A program made the translations under genes and the position numbers. Shown here piece after piece: positions 26,692-37,141 of a stretch of 64,000 nt of DNA. Where the stretch lies: contig NZ_LVYD01000002.1 in NCBI RefSeq assembly GCF_002077945.1, forward strand, positions 372,001 to 436,000, in the 5' to 3' direction. The stretch is from Niastella vici. GTDB lineage: Bacteria > Bacteroidota > Bacteroidia > Chitinophagales > Chitinophagaceae. The notes under the pieces are model-generated. The model made no database searches. It worked only from the letters and a program-made list of their open reading frames with translations, and was not told the origin of the DNA. Position 1 is the first letter of the stretch; the number at the start of each line of letters is the position of its first letter.

Positions 26692-27336
26692 ATGAAACAG
26701 CCGGCTATCAACTGGCCTGAAGCGATAAAACCCCTGCTCAAAAAATACAAAAACGCCAAACACCCGCTCGAATCAAAGAACAGGTACCAATTGCTGGTGA
26801 TGGTCGTTTTATCGGCCCAAACCACCGATGCTATCGTGAACACCATTGCACCCGAATTATTCAAAGCCTTCCCCGATATGCAGGCGCTTTCAAATGCCAC
26901 CCCCGAATTACTATTCCCCTATATTGCCAAAGTGCGGAGTTTTCGCCAGAAAGCCACCCGGCTTATTGCCATGGCTCAAGAAATAAAAACAAACAGCCGC
27001 ATACCGCTGGAAATGGATGAACTGGTTGAGCTACCCGGTATTGGCAGAAAATCGGCCAACGTCATCAGAAGGGAAAGCAAGCAAAAACCAGAAGGCGTGG
27101 TGGTTGATCTGCATGTGGTTAGGGTGGCAACACGGCTCGGGATCGTCACTACCGACAAACCGGAGAAAATGGAGGAACAGTTGATGGAGACTTTACCTGA
27201 AGAGCAATGGGATGCAGGCATGAGTATGTCGTTCCTGGGACGGGAAATATGCAGGCCCCAACCCGAATGCCCTATTTGCCCCATGAAAAAAGTTTGTGCT
27301 TATTATAATAAGTGGAAAGTGGTGAAAAAACGGTAA
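26692..27336 (+). CDS. nth: endonuclease III, base-excision repair glycosylase/AP lyase
   Basis: 214-residue HhH-GPD DNA glycosylase that removes oxidised pyrimidines. The helix-hairpin-helix LVELPGIGRKSANVI carries catalytic Lys120 and VVDLHVVRV carries Asp139. The C-terminal 4Fe-4S loop is CRPQPECPICPMKKVC, with spacing C-x5-C-x2-C-x5-C, one residue shorter than the E. coli x6 but still complete. Full length, monocistronic, preceded by an AT-rich region. No oddities otherwise. Confidence 0.95.
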   Translation: MKQPAINWPEAIKPLLKKYKNAKHPLESKNRYQLLVMVVLSAQTTDAIVNTIAPELFKAFPDMQALSNATPELLFPYIAKVRSFRQKATRLIAMAQEIKTNSRIPLEMDELVELPGIGRKSANVIRRESKQKPEGVVVDLHVVRVATRLGIVTTDKPEKMEEQLMETLPEEQWDAGMSMSFLGREICRPQPECPICPMKKVCAYYNKWKVVKKR

Positions 27337-28159
27337 AAAGCTGGTAATTGCCGCCGGGCCTCATACATGTCAAACGAACATATAATAATGAGAGATGCAA
27401 AAAATCAGCACCATCGTCCCTTAAAAATAAATATCGTTTTATTTCTTATGCGATAATGCGCATAAATTAATGTACTACAATTAATACCTGTTAAACATAC
27501 ATTTTTATTGTTCCTCCTGACTTTCAGCCAATAATCTAATTTTCAGTTTGTCCCGTTTTACGCCCGCTTCTTCTGATAAAATATGAATTCCTCCCCTGTC
27601 TTTTATGGATTTCTCCCCCCTTCATACCAGGTATTCTCAATTATTTTACAATCAGGAACCGGTACAGGAATTTAGCTGAAGGAAACAACAGCCAGCCCTA
27701 AACCGGCTACTTATCTGCTACATATCGGGGTTTCATGACCAAAAAACCCGTAACCACTATACCAAACTAACGAATTGTTGCTATGCCAAAGCTGTACACA
27801 AGCTCCACCCGGGCGTGCGTAACCAACTCAGTAGCGCTAACCCCACACACCTTTTGCCATGAAAAACGTGTAAAAATGACGTTTTTCAGCGCTGTCGGCC
27901 ACTGGCCACTCTTTCTCTCTTCAACTTTTTCATTATCAGGCAGTTTAAAATGGACCGCTACTCCGGTTCCGCCCACTGCTTTTTCCTTTGTTCAAAACAG
28001 TCAGCCGGCTTCATAATTCAATATGGCTTCCTGCGGTAATGCCAGGGCATGATTCAGCTTTTTATTGTCTGAACATGTTCTACATGTCGTGATCTTATTG
28101 CATAGCCAGCGATCTGTTTTCAAAGACTGCAAACATCAAAACTTAACCAAAACACGCAT
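27337..28159 (+). other. 823-bp non-coding region upstream of the SusC gene
   Basis: No ORF here has credible coding character. It contains an inverted repeat GAAAAACGT-N9-ACGTTTTTC (27861-27887) and an AT-rich stretch near 27420-27500. It likely holds the promoter and control region of the SusCD locus. No FecI-type sigma or FecR anti-sigma gene is present next to it. Confidence 0.5.
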
Positions 28160-31100
28160 ATGAATTGTAAAACCCCGAAACGGCACTGGCCATTAAAGCT
28201 AATGGCCCTGCTGATTTGCACCTGCATTTGCCTCACCACGCAGGCGCAGAGTATAACAGTCAGGGGACTTGTTATCTCTGATTCGTCGGAAGCCCTGGGC
28301 AATGTGACCATTTTTTTAAAGAGCGACCCCAAAATGACAACAATCTCAGATGCAACGGGCCACTTCAGCATCAACGCTCCAGCCAATGGCATCCTGATCT
28401 TTTCTTTTGTTGGCTACGACCGGCAGGAAGTGGAAATTAAAGGAGAAAGCAGACTCCGCGTCATCCTGAAACGATCTGTTTCTTCACTCGATGATGTGGT
28501 CGTTGTTGCCTTCGGTGGCAAACAAAAGAAGAACAGTATGGTAAGCGCCATCACCACCATCAATCCAAAAGAATTGAAAGGCCCTACCAGCAACCTCACC
28601 ACCATGCTGGCCGGCCGGTTATCGGGCATGATCTCGTATCAACGTACCGGTGAACCCGGTGCAGACAATGCCTCCTTTTTTATCAGGGGTATTACCTCGT
28701 TCAGTTCAGGAGGAAAGGTTGACCCGCTCATTTTGATAGATGGTATGGAAAGCACCACAAATGACCTGGCCCGCCTGCAACCCGATGACATCGCCGCCTT
28801 CTCTATTCTGAAAGACGCCACCGCTACCTCTGTTTATGGAGCCAGAGGAGCCAACGGTGTAGTGCTGGTGACCACCAAAACCGGTAACGAAGGAAAGACA
28901 CAGCTTAATTTCAGGGTTGAAAATTCGCTCTCCGGAAATACCCAGAATTTCAAGTTTGCCGATAACATCTCTTACATGAAGCTGGCGAACGAAGCGGCGC
29001 TTACGAGAAATCCATTAGCGCCCATTCCTTACAGCCAAACGAAAATTGATGGTACCCTCAAAGGCGACAACCCATTGATCTACCCAAGCAACGACTGGAT
29101 AAAAATGATGATAAAAGATTACACCAATAACCAACGGTATAATCTTGACTTACAGGGTGGCACAAAAGCGGCACGCTACTATGTTTCGGGCACGTATAAT
29201 GTTGACAACGGCGTATTGAAAGTTGCCGACATGAATAATTTCAACAGCAATATCAAGCTGAAAAATTATTCGTTACGCACGAACGTAAACCTGCAGTTAA
29301 CGAAAACGACAGAGGCAATCTTCAGAGTGTATGGCCAGTTTGATGATTACAGAGGACCGGTTGATGGCGGTGGTTCGATCTTCAACCAGGTACTATGGAG
29401 TAACCCGGTATTATTCCCGGCTGTATATCCGCAAACCTTTCTACCCCAGGTAACGCATCCCCTGTTCGGGAACGCCCCCCGTCCCGGCCAGGCCGCCAAT
29501 GCCACCACCGGATATTATGACGCTTCGCAATTATACCTGAACCCGTTTGCCAATTCAGTAAGAGGTTATAGAGAATATAAATCATCGCGCATGCTGGCCC
29601 AGTTTGAACTGAAGCAGGACTTTGGTTTTATTACCCCCGGGCTTAGCGGCCGCGTAATGGCATATACAAACCGTTACTCCTATTTTGATGTAACCCGCCA
29701 ATACAATCCTTATTATTACCAGGCCAATACGGTAGATGGCGGTAAAACAGTTACCCTTGCCCGTATTGCGGAAGGAACCGAATACCTGAACTATGTAGAG
29801 GGATCGAAGATCCAGGATTCCAGAACGTACCTGGAAGCGACCCTTAACTACAACCGTACCTTCAATGAAAAACATGCGGTGAGCGGGATGTTAATTACGC
29901 TTTTCAACAACTACCAGGAAGGCAATCCCGGTGTTACCCTGTACCCACAGCCAACGGAAGCTGAAAAACTGCAGTTATCGCTTCCTTATCGTAACCAGGG
30001 ATTATCGGGAAGATTCACCTATGCTTACGACAGCCGGTATATGTTTGAATTTAATTTTGGTTACAACGGCTCTGAGCGTTTCTATAAAACCAATCGCTAT
30101 GGCTTCTTTCCTTCTGCCGGGGTAGCCTGGAATATTTCCAATGAAAAATTCTTTGAAGGCCTGAAAGATGTTGTATCGAACCTGCGCGTGCGTGCTTCTT
30201 ACGGCCTGGTGGGTAATGACCAGATAGGCGCAGCCCGCGACAGGTTCTATTACCTTTCAGAAGTAAACCTGAATAATTATGGAAGAGGCGCAACATTTGG
30301 CAATAACACCGGCTATTACAGACCGGGTGTAAGCATTAGCCGTTACGAAAACCAGGACATTACCTGGGAAAAAGCATACACCCAAAACTATGGACTGGAG
30401 TTCAGTATTTTCAAAGGCTTTAATGTAATAACAGAATACTGGAAACGGAAGCAGACCAACATTTTGATGGACCGCACATATATCCCTTCTACAATGGGTT
30501 TGCAGTCGGCGATAAAAGCCAATGTGGGCGAAGCTGCAGCAGAAGGAATTGATTTTTCGCTTGACTATAATAAAAACTTTGGCAACAATATGTGGCTGCA
30601 GTTGCGCGGCAACATGACCTATGCCGTTTCGAAATTTGCCAAATATGAAGAACCAGCCTATGGGGCCAATGAGCAGCATCTTTCCAAAATAGGCCATTCA
30701 ATAAAACAAGCCTGGGGACTGGTAGCAGAACGTCTGTTTGTTGACGATATAGAAGTAGCCAATTCGCCTTATCAGAACTATGGCAAATACATGGGCGGCG
30801 ACATCAAGTACCGCGATGTAAATGGCGATGGACAGATCACCAACAATGATATGGTGCCCATCGGGTTGCCCACCGATCCGGAGATCATTTACGGAACCGG
30901 TTTCTCTTTCGGTTACAAAAATTACGATATCAGCGCCTTCTTCCAGGGTTCGGCCCGCTCGTCCTTTTTTATCAATGCAGAGAACATTTCTCCTTTCGTG
31001 CTGAATGGCGGCGCACAAAATGGCCTGTTGAAAGTAATTGCACAGGACCACTGGAGCGCAGACAACCAGAACCTATATGCCATGTGGCCGCGCATGAGCG

Positions 31101-31366
31101 AAACATTTATCAACAATAATAACCAAAACTCTACCTGGTGGATGCGCGATGGAACATTCATCCGCTGTAAAAACGTAGAAATAGGCTACAACTTTTCAAA
31201 AAAGTTTTTGCGCCTCAGCCACTTCAGAAATGGCCGCATTTACATCAACGGCAGCAATCTCTTTGTTATCAGCCGCTTTAAAATGTGGGACCCTGAAATG
31301 GGTGGTAGAGGCCTGGGATATCCTGTGCAGAAAACGTATAACCTGGGTATTCGTTTATCCCTTTAA
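28160..31366 (+). CDS. SusC/RagA-type TonB-dependent outer-membrane transporter
   Basis: 1068 residues. Signal peptide ending near TQAQS (about residue 30), a carboxypeptidase-regulatory-like domain (about 32-115), then the SusC plug: LSGMISYQRTGEPGADNASFFIRG, DPLILIDGME, SILKDATATSVYGARGANGVVLVTTK. The 22-strand barrel follows and ends with ...YNLGIRLSL, an aromatic/hydrophobic C-terminus. It imports oligosaccharides or peptides with the SusD lid encoded 27 bp downstream, powered by TonB. There is no FecR-interacting N-terminal extension. First gene of a four-gene operon that ends at a strong terminator. Confidence 0.95.
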   Translation: MNCKTPKRHWPLKLMALLICTCICLTTQAQSITVRGLVISDSSEALGNVTIFLKSDPKMTTISDATGHFSINAPANGILIFSFVGYDRQEVEIKGESRLRVILKRSVSSLDDVVVVAFGGKQKKNSMVSAITTINPKELKGPTSNLTTMLAGRLSGMISYQRTGEPGADNASFFIRGITSFSSGGKVDPLILIDGMESTTNDLARLQPDDIAAFSILKDATATSVYGARGANGVVLVTTKTGNEGKTQLNFRVENSLSGNTQNFKFADNISYMKLANEAALTRNPLAPIPYSQTKIDGTLKGDNPLIYPSNDWIKMMIKDYTNNQRYNLDLQGGTKAARYYVSGTYNVDNGVLKVADMNNFNSNIKLKNYSLRTNVNLQLTKTTEAIFRVYGQFDDYRGPVDGGGSIFNQVLWSNPVLFPAVYPQTFLPQVTHPLFGNAPRPGQAANATTGYYDASQLYLNPFANSVRGYREYKSSRMLAQFELKQDFGFITPGLSGRVMAYTNRYSYFDVTRQYNPYYYQANTVDGGKTVTLARIAEGTEYLNYVEGSKIQDSRTYLEATLNYNRTFNEKHAVSGMLITLFNNYQEGNPGVTLYPQPTEAEKLQLSLPYRNQGLSGRFTYAYDSRYMFEFNFGYNGSERFYKTNRYGFFPSAGVAWNISNEKFFEGLKDVVSNLRVRASYGLVGNDQIGAARDRFYYLSEVNLNNYGRGATFGNNTGYYRPGVSISRYENQDITWEKAYTQNYGLEFSIFKGFNVITEYWKRKQTNILMDRTYIPSTMGLQSAIKANVGEAAAEGIDFSLDYNKNFGNNMWLQLRGNMTYAVSKFAKYEEPAYGANEQHLSKIGHSIKQAWGLVAERLFVDDIEVANSPYQNYGKYMGGDIKYRDVNGDGQITNNDMVPIGLPTDPEIIYGTGFSFGYKNYDISAFFQGSARSSFFINAENISPFVLNGGAQNGLLKVIAQDHWSADNQNLYAMWPRMSETFINNNNQNSTWWMRDGTFIRCKNVEIGYNFSKKFLRLSHFRNGRIYINGSNLFVISRFKMWDPEMGGRGLGYPVQKTYNLGIRLSL

Positions 31367-31393
31367 TCATTTTTGAAACAGTAAAAAAAATAT

Positions 31394-33337
31394 ATGATCA
31401 AACGATTACTGATAAATAAATATATAGCCTTTGTTACAGCAGCTATGGGCATTGCCACCCTGTGCGGCTGTCACAAATACCTCGACGTAGTGCCCGACAA
31501 CGTGGTAACCATTGATAATGCGTTCACGCTAAAACGCGAGGCGGAGAAATACCTGTTCACCTGTTACTCCTACCTTCCAATGGAAAACCATCCCTATCTC
31601 TCATTAGGCTTTGTTGCCGGCGATGAGTGCTGGTTACCAAGAGATGGTGTGTTTTTTAACAATACCGTTTGGGATATTGCAAAAGGAAACCAGAATAAAG
31701 TAAACCCGTTTGCCAACTATTGGGATGGAACCTATGGTTTGTATGCAGGTATCAGGGATTGCAATATTTTCTTACAAAACGTAAGCGATCCCAAAAAGGT
31801 GTACGACCTGGAAAGCGATCTGCGTACCCGCTGGCTGGGTGAAGTAGAATTCCTGAAAGCCTATTATCACTTTTACCTGTTGCGCAATTATGGCCCCATT
31901 CCCATTGCAGATGTAGCGCTGCCTATATCATCAACCCCCGACCAGGTAAGGGTGAAAAGAGCTCCTGTAGACTCTGTGGTGAATTACATCGCCAACCTGT
32001 TGGATAATGCAGCGGAAAAACTGCCGATGAAAATAACCGATGTAGCCAATGAAACAGGCCGCATCACCAAACCGATTGCCCTGGCAGTAAAAGCCCGGTT
32101 GTTGGTAATGGCTGCCAGCCCACTGTTCAATGGGAACAGCGATTTCGCATCCTTAAAGAACGATGATGGCCAGGCGCTTTTTTCCAGTGCTTACAGTGTT
32201 GAAAAATGGCAGCGTGCCGCTGCTGCAGCCAAACAGGCTATAGAAGTGGCTAACCAGGCGGGTTTTGAATTGTACAAATTTACCGGCCTCAATAAAATGA
32301 CCGACACCACCCGTACACAGATGAGCATCCGCAATGCGGTGTGTGAACGCTGGAATAGCGAACTGATCTGGGGTTCTACAAAGAACGTATCACTCACCGC
32401 CCAGGGACCCGACTACATCCAAAGCATCTGCATGGGCCAGATAGATCCACGGGCGCCCATCAACCTGGCTGCCTACAATCAATTGTGTGCTCCGTTGAAA
32501 ATAGCGCAAACCTTTTATACCGATCACGGTGTACCCATTACCGAAGACAAGAATTATAACTTTTCGAACTTTTCAGAATTACGTACAGCAACAAATGCGG
32601 AACGGTTCAATTTGACCGAAGGCTACACAACAGCCCGGCTGAACTTCGACCGCGAACCCCGGTTCTATGCCGACCTGGCTTTCGACGGAAGCATCTGGTA
32701 TATGCAGAACAGCATCTCAGGCAGCGACAGCGCCACCTACACGGTTGAAGCCAGACACGGACAAAGAATGAATGAGGTGAATACCGATTACATCAACATG
32801 ACCGGCTACTGGATAAAAAAACTGGTGAACTGGAAATTTGCCTTCTCCGGAACTATTAATTCCGCCACCTCTGAAAATTATCCCTGGCCTATGTTCCGCC
32901 TGGCCGATCTGTACCTGTTGTACGCTGAAGCGCTTAATGAAGCATCGGGCCCATCAACAGAAGTATACCAGTACCTCGATAAAGTGCGGGAAAGAGCCGG
33001 CCTCAAGGGCGTTCAATTTTCCTGGAACCAATACTCCACCAGTCCGGAAAAGCCCTCTTCCAAAGATGGCCTTAGATCTATCATCCACCAGGAACGGTTG
33101 ATCGAAATGGCTTTTGAAGGAAGCCGGCTGTGGGACCTTCGCCGCTGGAAAGATGCGGCTACAGAATTGAATAAACCGATCACCGGTTGGGACCGTACAC
33201 AAGGCGCCCCTGCCGATTACTACCGGGTCGTAAATATCTTCTCGCAGAAATTCATAGCGCCGCGCGATTATTTCTGGCCCATTAGGGAATACGAAATTTC
33301 TGTAAATCCTAAACTTGTACAGAATACCGGATGGTAG
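31394..33337 (+). CDS. SusD/RagB-family nutrient-binding lipoprotein
   Basis: 647 residues. Lipoprotein signal with lipobox LCGC (cysteine about residue 25), then the characteristic KYLDVVPDNVVT start of SusD proteins, TPR-like helices and the C-terminal family signature RSIIHQERLIEMAFEGSRLWDLRRW. It sits on the cell surface over the SusC barrel and binds the incoming glycan or peptide. The start is 27 bp after the susC stop codon and the next gene follows 37 bp later. Substrate not predictable. Confidence 0.95.
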   Translation: MIKRLLINKYIAFVTAAMGIATLCGCHKYLDVVPDNVVTIDNAFTLKREAEKYLFTCYSYLPMENHPYLSLGFVAGDECWLPRDGVFFNNTVWDIAKGNQNKVNPFANYWDGTYGLYAGIRDCNIFLQNVSDPKKVYDLESDLRTRWLGEVEFLKAYYHFYLLRNYGPIPIADVALPISSTPDQVRVKRAPVDSVVNYIANLLDNAAEKLPMKITDVANETGRITKPIALAVKARLLVMAASPLFNGNSDFASLKNDDGQALFSSAYSVEKWQRAAAAAKQAIEVANQAGFELYKFTGLNKMTDTTRTQMSIRNAVCERWNSELIWGSTKNVSLTAQGPDYIQSICMGQIDPRAPINLAAYNQLCAPLKIAQTFYTDHGVPITEDKNYNFSNFSELRTATNAERFNLTEGYTTARLNFDREPRFYADLAFDGSIWYMQNSISGSDSATYTVEARHGQRMNEVNTDYINMTGYWIKKLVNWKFAFSGTINSATSENYPWPMFRLADLYLLYAEALNEASGPSTEVYQYLDKVRERAGLKGVQFSWNQYSTSPEKPSSKDGLRSIIHQERLIEMAFEGSRLWDLRRWKDAATELNKPITGWDRTQGAPADYYRVVNIFSQKFIAPRDYFWPIREYEISVNPKLVQNTGW

Positions 33338-33374
33338 ACCTCTAACTATTATCAATAGCAAAACTTAGTAAATC

Positions 33375-34574
33375 ATGAAACCAGCTATATATAAGTTCCT
33401 GTTACCGGCCCTGGTGCTGATTATAGGTTTGTGGTCCTGCAAAAAAAGAGATGTAATAGGACCATTAGACCATAATAGCACCCCGCCAGGTGCTGTCAGC
33501 AACGGTAAAGTAGAAAACCTGAAAGGGGAAGCCCGCATTACCTATACGTTGCCTACTGATAAAGACCTGTTATACGTAAAAGCCGAATATGAAATAAGAC
33601 CCGGCGTTACCAGGCAGGTAAAAGCATCGTTTTACACCAACAACCTGCTGGTTGATGGGTTTAAAGATAGCACTGCCACCGAAGTTGCCCTATACGCAGT
33701 CAATAGCAGTGAGGTAGCTTCCGCACCTTATAAGGTAACGGTTCATCCGTTGAAACCAGCGTATCTCACTTCATTCGACAGCCTTAAAGTGGCAGCCACT
33801 TTTGGCGGCATAAACATCCGCACCAGTAACCCCGACGCAAAAGCGCTTTCCATTATCGTGCTGCTGAAAGATCAGTATGGGCAATGGGCGCAATATGGGG
33901 CAGTGTACAGCTCGCTCAAGGACATCAATCAATCCTTACGCGGTATGGACACTACCAAAAAGCATTTCGCTTTTTACGTGCGTGACCAGTTCCAGAACGA
34001 GAGCGATACGCTGTTTGCCGATCTGTCGCCCCTGTATGAAACTCTTATTCCCAAATCGGGTTTCACCGAATTCCCACTGACCGGCGATCTGGCGGTAAAC
34101 GCCTATGGACGACAAATGCGCAATTTGTGGGATGGCGTATACAGCGGCTGGGGCTCGGCCATTTGTACCTATGAAACCATTACAGATACTACCAATGGCG
34201 TATGGTTCACCTTCGATATGGGTGTTACGGCGCAACTTAGCCGCTTTACCTGGTGGCACTATCCCGATCCTACTTATTTCGCGAACGCCAGTATGAAAGT
34301 GTATGAATTATGGGGAAGCACCAATCCATCACCCAATGGTAGCTGGGCCGGCTGGACAAAGCTGGTTGAATGCCGCGAAACAAAACCCTCCGGTTTGCCT
34401 TATGGAACCGAAAACTCTGACGACGTAGCGGCCGGGCAAGCCGGCAGTGGCTGGGAAATTCCCATTACGGCCCCACCTGTACGCTATATAAGAGTACGGC
34501 ATAAATATAACTGGAGCGGCTTGCGGCAAACCCTCACCGGCTGTGAGATCTCTATCTGGGGAAAACCATTGTAA
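33375..34574 (+). CDS. surface lipoprotein with DUF4959- and discoidin-like domains
   Basis: 399 residues. Lipobox-like WSC near residue 21, then a fibronectin-like DUF4959 segment (GAVSNGKVENLKGEARITYTLP, KDLLYVKAEYEI), a second sandwich, and a C-terminal F5/8 type C-like domain (WFTFDMGVTAQLSRFTWW, VRYIRVRHKYNW). Proteins of this type usually follow SusD in Bacteroidota and act as extra surface glycan-binding proteins. Co-transcribed; 20 bp from the next gene. Confidence 0.85.
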   Translation: MKPAIYKFLLPALVLIIGLWSCKKRDVIGPLDHNSTPPGAVSNGKVENLKGEARITYTLPTDKDLLYVKAEYEIRPGVTRQVKASFYTNNLLVDGFKDSTATEVALYAVNSSEVASAPYKVTVHPLKPAYLTSFDSLKVAATFGGINIRTSNPDAKALSIIVLLKDQYGQWAQYGAVYSSLKDINQSLRGMDTTKKHFAFYVRDQFQNESDTLFADLSPLYETLIPKSGFTEFPLTGDLAVNAYGRQMRNLWDGVYSGWGSAICTYETITDTTNGVWFTFDMGVTAQLSRFTWWHYPDPTYFANASMKVYELWGSTNPSPNGSWAGWTKLVECRETKPSGLPYGTENSDDVAAGQAGSGWEIPITAPPVRYIRVRHKYNWSGLRQTLTGCEISIWGKPL

Positions 34575-34594
34575 ACAAACCTCAATCTGAAAAT

Positions 34595-35791
34595 ATGAAA
34601 ATAAGAAGATCATATATTTTAATACTGGGCATTATAGCTGTAACCGCGGCCTGCAGAAAGATGGACGATTACAAGGATAAATATCTTTCATCGGGCAGCA
34701 TTACCTATGCCGGAAAAATAGACTCGGTAAAAGCGCATCCGGGCGATGGCAGAATTATGTTATCGGGCCTGCTCATAGCAGACCCTAAAATAACAGAACT
34801 GCGTATTTACTGGAACAACTATGCAGATTCTTTCAAGCTGCCCATAACGCGTACGCCCAATGTTGATACCATAAAGGCCTTCCTGAATAAAATGGAAGAA
34901 GGCGTAAAAACCTATACCCTTGTCACATTCGACAAATATGGCAACCGCTCTGTAGCTGTGACCATCACTGGCAGAGTGTATGGAGATGTGTATAGAAGCC
35001 TGTTGCTGAACCGAACCATTAAGGACGGGCTGTTTGTTGGTGATTCTGTTAGCCTTGAGTGGAATGTACTGGACGCCAGCACCGGCGCATTGGGTTGTGA
35101 ATTGCAGTATACCGACAAATCGAACAACCTGCAGAAGCTGTTTGTAAAACGCACTGATACCAGAACCGTGCTTACCAATTACCAGTATGGTACAAAGTTC
35201 TCTTATCGCACGTTGTTCTTACCCGATTCCCTGGCCATTGACACGTTTTACAGCAAATACCAGGATGTGGAAGTAAAAGCAGATATTACCAGTTTTTACA
35301 TTAAAAATGCAGGAACGAATTTTGCCAATTCAGACGGTGGTAACGGCCGCTGGCAAACACCTGCTGACTGGACCACAACCGATGATGTGCGCAACGGAGG
35401 AAATAATATCGGTGGGCTCGACGCAGCTGGCTGGCTTCCTTCCAAAGCGCTGTCGCTGGAAGCCTGGTGGGGCATGACACCCATCCCTAACGGCAAAATA
35501 TACCAGACGTTCACCCTGCCAGCCGGAAAATATGCATTAATAGTAACTGCAGGCGACTGTAGTACCGGCGGCACCAAATACATCACCGTTGCACAAGGCA
35601 CTTCCCTGCCCGATATAGGCAATGTACCTGCGCAGGCGCTGGCATATACACTGATAAACAAATATACCGACAATACCCTTTCATTCACCTTGACCGGCTC
35701 ATCACCGGTTGCGATCGGACTTCAGGCAGGAATGACTGCCGAGGGAAATTACATGAAAGCCTTCAAGGTTAGATTGATGCGTTACCCTTAG
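34595..35791 (+). CDS. DUF4998-type surface lipoprotein
   Basis: 398 residues. Lipobox-like TAAC (cysteine about residue 20), then KMDDYKDKYLSSGSITYAGKIDSVKAHPGDGRI, typical of DUF4998, and a second Ig-like region. The C-terminal part (about 225-398) contains ADWTTTDDVRNGG and FTLPAGKYALIVTAGD, resembling a glycan-binding sandwich. Last gene of the SusCD-type operon; a strong terminator follows 28 bp later. No glycosidase or peptidase is encoded in the operon, so the catabolic partner is elsewhere. Confidence 0.85.
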   Translation: MKIRRSYILILGIIAVTAACRKMDDYKDKYLSSGSITYAGKIDSVKAHPGDGRIMLSGLLIADPKITELRIYWNNYADSFKLPITRTPNVDTIKAFLNKMEEGVKTYTLVTFDKYGNRSVAVTITGRVYGDVYRSLLLNRTIKDGLFVGDSVSLEWNVLDASTGALGCELQYTDKSNNLQKLFVKRTDTRTVLTNYQYGTKFSYRTLFLPDSLAIDTFYSKYQDVEVKADITSFYIKNAGTNFANSDGGNGRWQTPADWTTTDDVRNGGNNIGGLDAAGWLPSKALSLEAWWGMTPIPNGKIYQTFTLPAGKYALIVTAGDCSTGGTKYITVAQGTSLPDIGNVPAQALAYTLINKYTDNTLSFTLTGSSPVAIGLQAGMTAEGNYMKAFKVRLMRYP

Positions 35792-35819
35792 TGTTTTATA
35801 TGTCTCATACCCGTACCCT

Positions 35820-35854
35820 ATACCCCGGTAACCCTATGCCGGGGTATTTTTTTA
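35820..35854 (+). terminator. terminator of the SusCD operon
   Basis: Perfect 9-bp stem ATACCCCGG / CCGGGGTAT with a 10-nt loop and a seven-T run. It lies 28 bp past the last stop codon of the operon. Confidence 0.95.
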
Positions 35855-35858
35855 GGGC

Positions 35859-36614
35859 TTACAGATAAGTATAATTCCTGATGGTTGTTATTCCATCGCT
35901 CGAAACCGCTTTTTCGCTGATCAGCCTTTTGTCGCCATCGAATGTGTACGTATGTACAATTGTAATCAGCGTTCCAAAACGCTGGGTATATGTATGTGTA
36001 GGCAATTGTTCCTGAACAGGAAAATAAAACGGTTCCAGCTGAACTGTATTCTTATAATCAGCATCGTAGCGGTAGGAAGTTTCATAATAATCATCTGATT
36101 TCTTGGTAAGCGTTCCCTGCAGATCATACTGGTATTTAACCGTATTAACCCATACCGGGCTGGGAATAAGATAAGAATGCAGGTATTCCTTTTCTTTTAT
36201 GATTTGCCCATCGCTGTTATAAAGATACTTTACCGATAAAGTGTCTTTCCGGATATTATACTGGTATACGCTGTCGATCTTCGAAACTTCGGCATTAATA
36301 TAATAAGTGCTGTGCAAGGTAACTTTATCGTCCTCGATCCTGTCAAAAGTGAATTGATCGCTATTTATGTAATTATAAACCAGCTTGTGGCCAGGCTTGG
36401 TAGTAGAGACCACACTGGTGATCCTGCCCTGAGCATCGTAGGTAATATTAAAAGTCTCCACGGTATGCCCTACTCCCAGGGCTGATACATCCTCGGTATA
36501 ACTTTTTAATTTACGGGGAGCGTTGCTGGTTGAATCTTTTTTACAGGCTGTATTGAATGTAACAAGAGCCAGTAAGCATAGAGTAGCAACAGAAGCTTTG
36601 TTTAACATGAGCAT
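35859..36614 (-). CDS. hypothetical lipoprotein with YD-like strands
   Basis: 251 residues. Lipoprotein signal ending FNTAC (cysteine about 24), then repeated strands TFNITYDAQGRITSV, VKYLYNSDGQIIKEK, VKYQYDLQGTLTKK and HTYTFDGDKRLISEK. These recall YD/RHS-type repeats and the DUF4595-like lipoproteins of Bacteroidota. Similar in plan to 10342-11076 but lipid-anchored. It converges with the SusCD operon across the terminator. Function unknown. Confidence 0.75.
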   Translation of the reverse strand: MLMLNKASVATLCLLALVTFNTACKKDSTSNAPRKLKSYTEDVSALGVGHTVETFNITYDAQGRITSVVSTTKPGHKLVYNYINSDQFTFDRIEDDKVTLHSTYYINAEVSKIDSVYQYNIRKDTLSVKYLYNSDGQIIKEKEYLHSYLIPSPVWVNTVKYQYDLQGTLTKKSDDYYETSYRYDADYKNTVQLEPFYFPVQEQLPTHTYTQRFGTLITIVHTYTFDGDKRLISEKAVSSDGITTIRNYTYL

Positions 36615-36743
36615 AGGGGTATAGATTGACCGGCGCGAAACTATAAAAAATTATGGATTCATGCCAGCCAAACTAATAAGCGTGCAGTTTCAGCCCTTTT
36701 TCGTGCAGTTTTGGGGAATAAGTGTACAGCTATGCGTTTGCCA

Positions 36744-37082
36744 TTATGACAATTGCCGGGCAATTACAGCCGGATCAATGGCATTATGGGAAGAGGTGTA
36801 TACCACCTGTTTGTCTTTCAGTAGGATGATCTGTGGCGACTGGTGGGTAACCCGCAACTCCTGGGCTATAAGATTGGAGACAGGCCTGAAAGTCAGTAAA
36901 TCGAGGTAATGGAAATCGGCCTTGCCTTCTATTAATTGAAAACCAAGCTCTAATCTATGCTTTGCATAGGCGCTGATGCCACAAGTGGTGCTGTCTTTGA
37001 AGATGATCTGCGGTTTTTCGGCCGAGTTTTCCAGAAGGGTAAAGAAATGTTCTTTCTCTGTGACAGGTTTCCAACTATTCAT
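36744..37082 (-). CDS. ytxJ: YtxJ-family monothiol bacilliredoxin
   Basis: 112-residue thioredoxin-fold protein. The motif STTCGIS contains Cys34; the family (BrxC/YtxJ) reduces bacillithiol-mixed disulfides on proteins. Further conserved features are FHYLDLLTFRPVSN and the cis-Pro segment THQSPQIILLKD. The start at 37080-37082 (MNSWKPVTEKEHF) matches the family; five codons upstream are unlikely. Its presence implies that the host makes bacillithiol. Probably transcribed alone. Confidence 0.92.
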   Translation of the reverse strand: MNSWKPVTEKEHFFTLLENSAEKPQIIFKDSTTCGISAYAKHRLELGFQLIEGKADFHYLDLLTFRPVSNLIAQELRVTHQSPQIILLKDKQVVYTSSHNAIDPAVIARQLS

Positions 37083-37141
37083 GAGGCAAAAATACAAAAT
37101 ATCCCGGATTCATAATCTGCTTTAGCTTCCAAAAGGATCCC

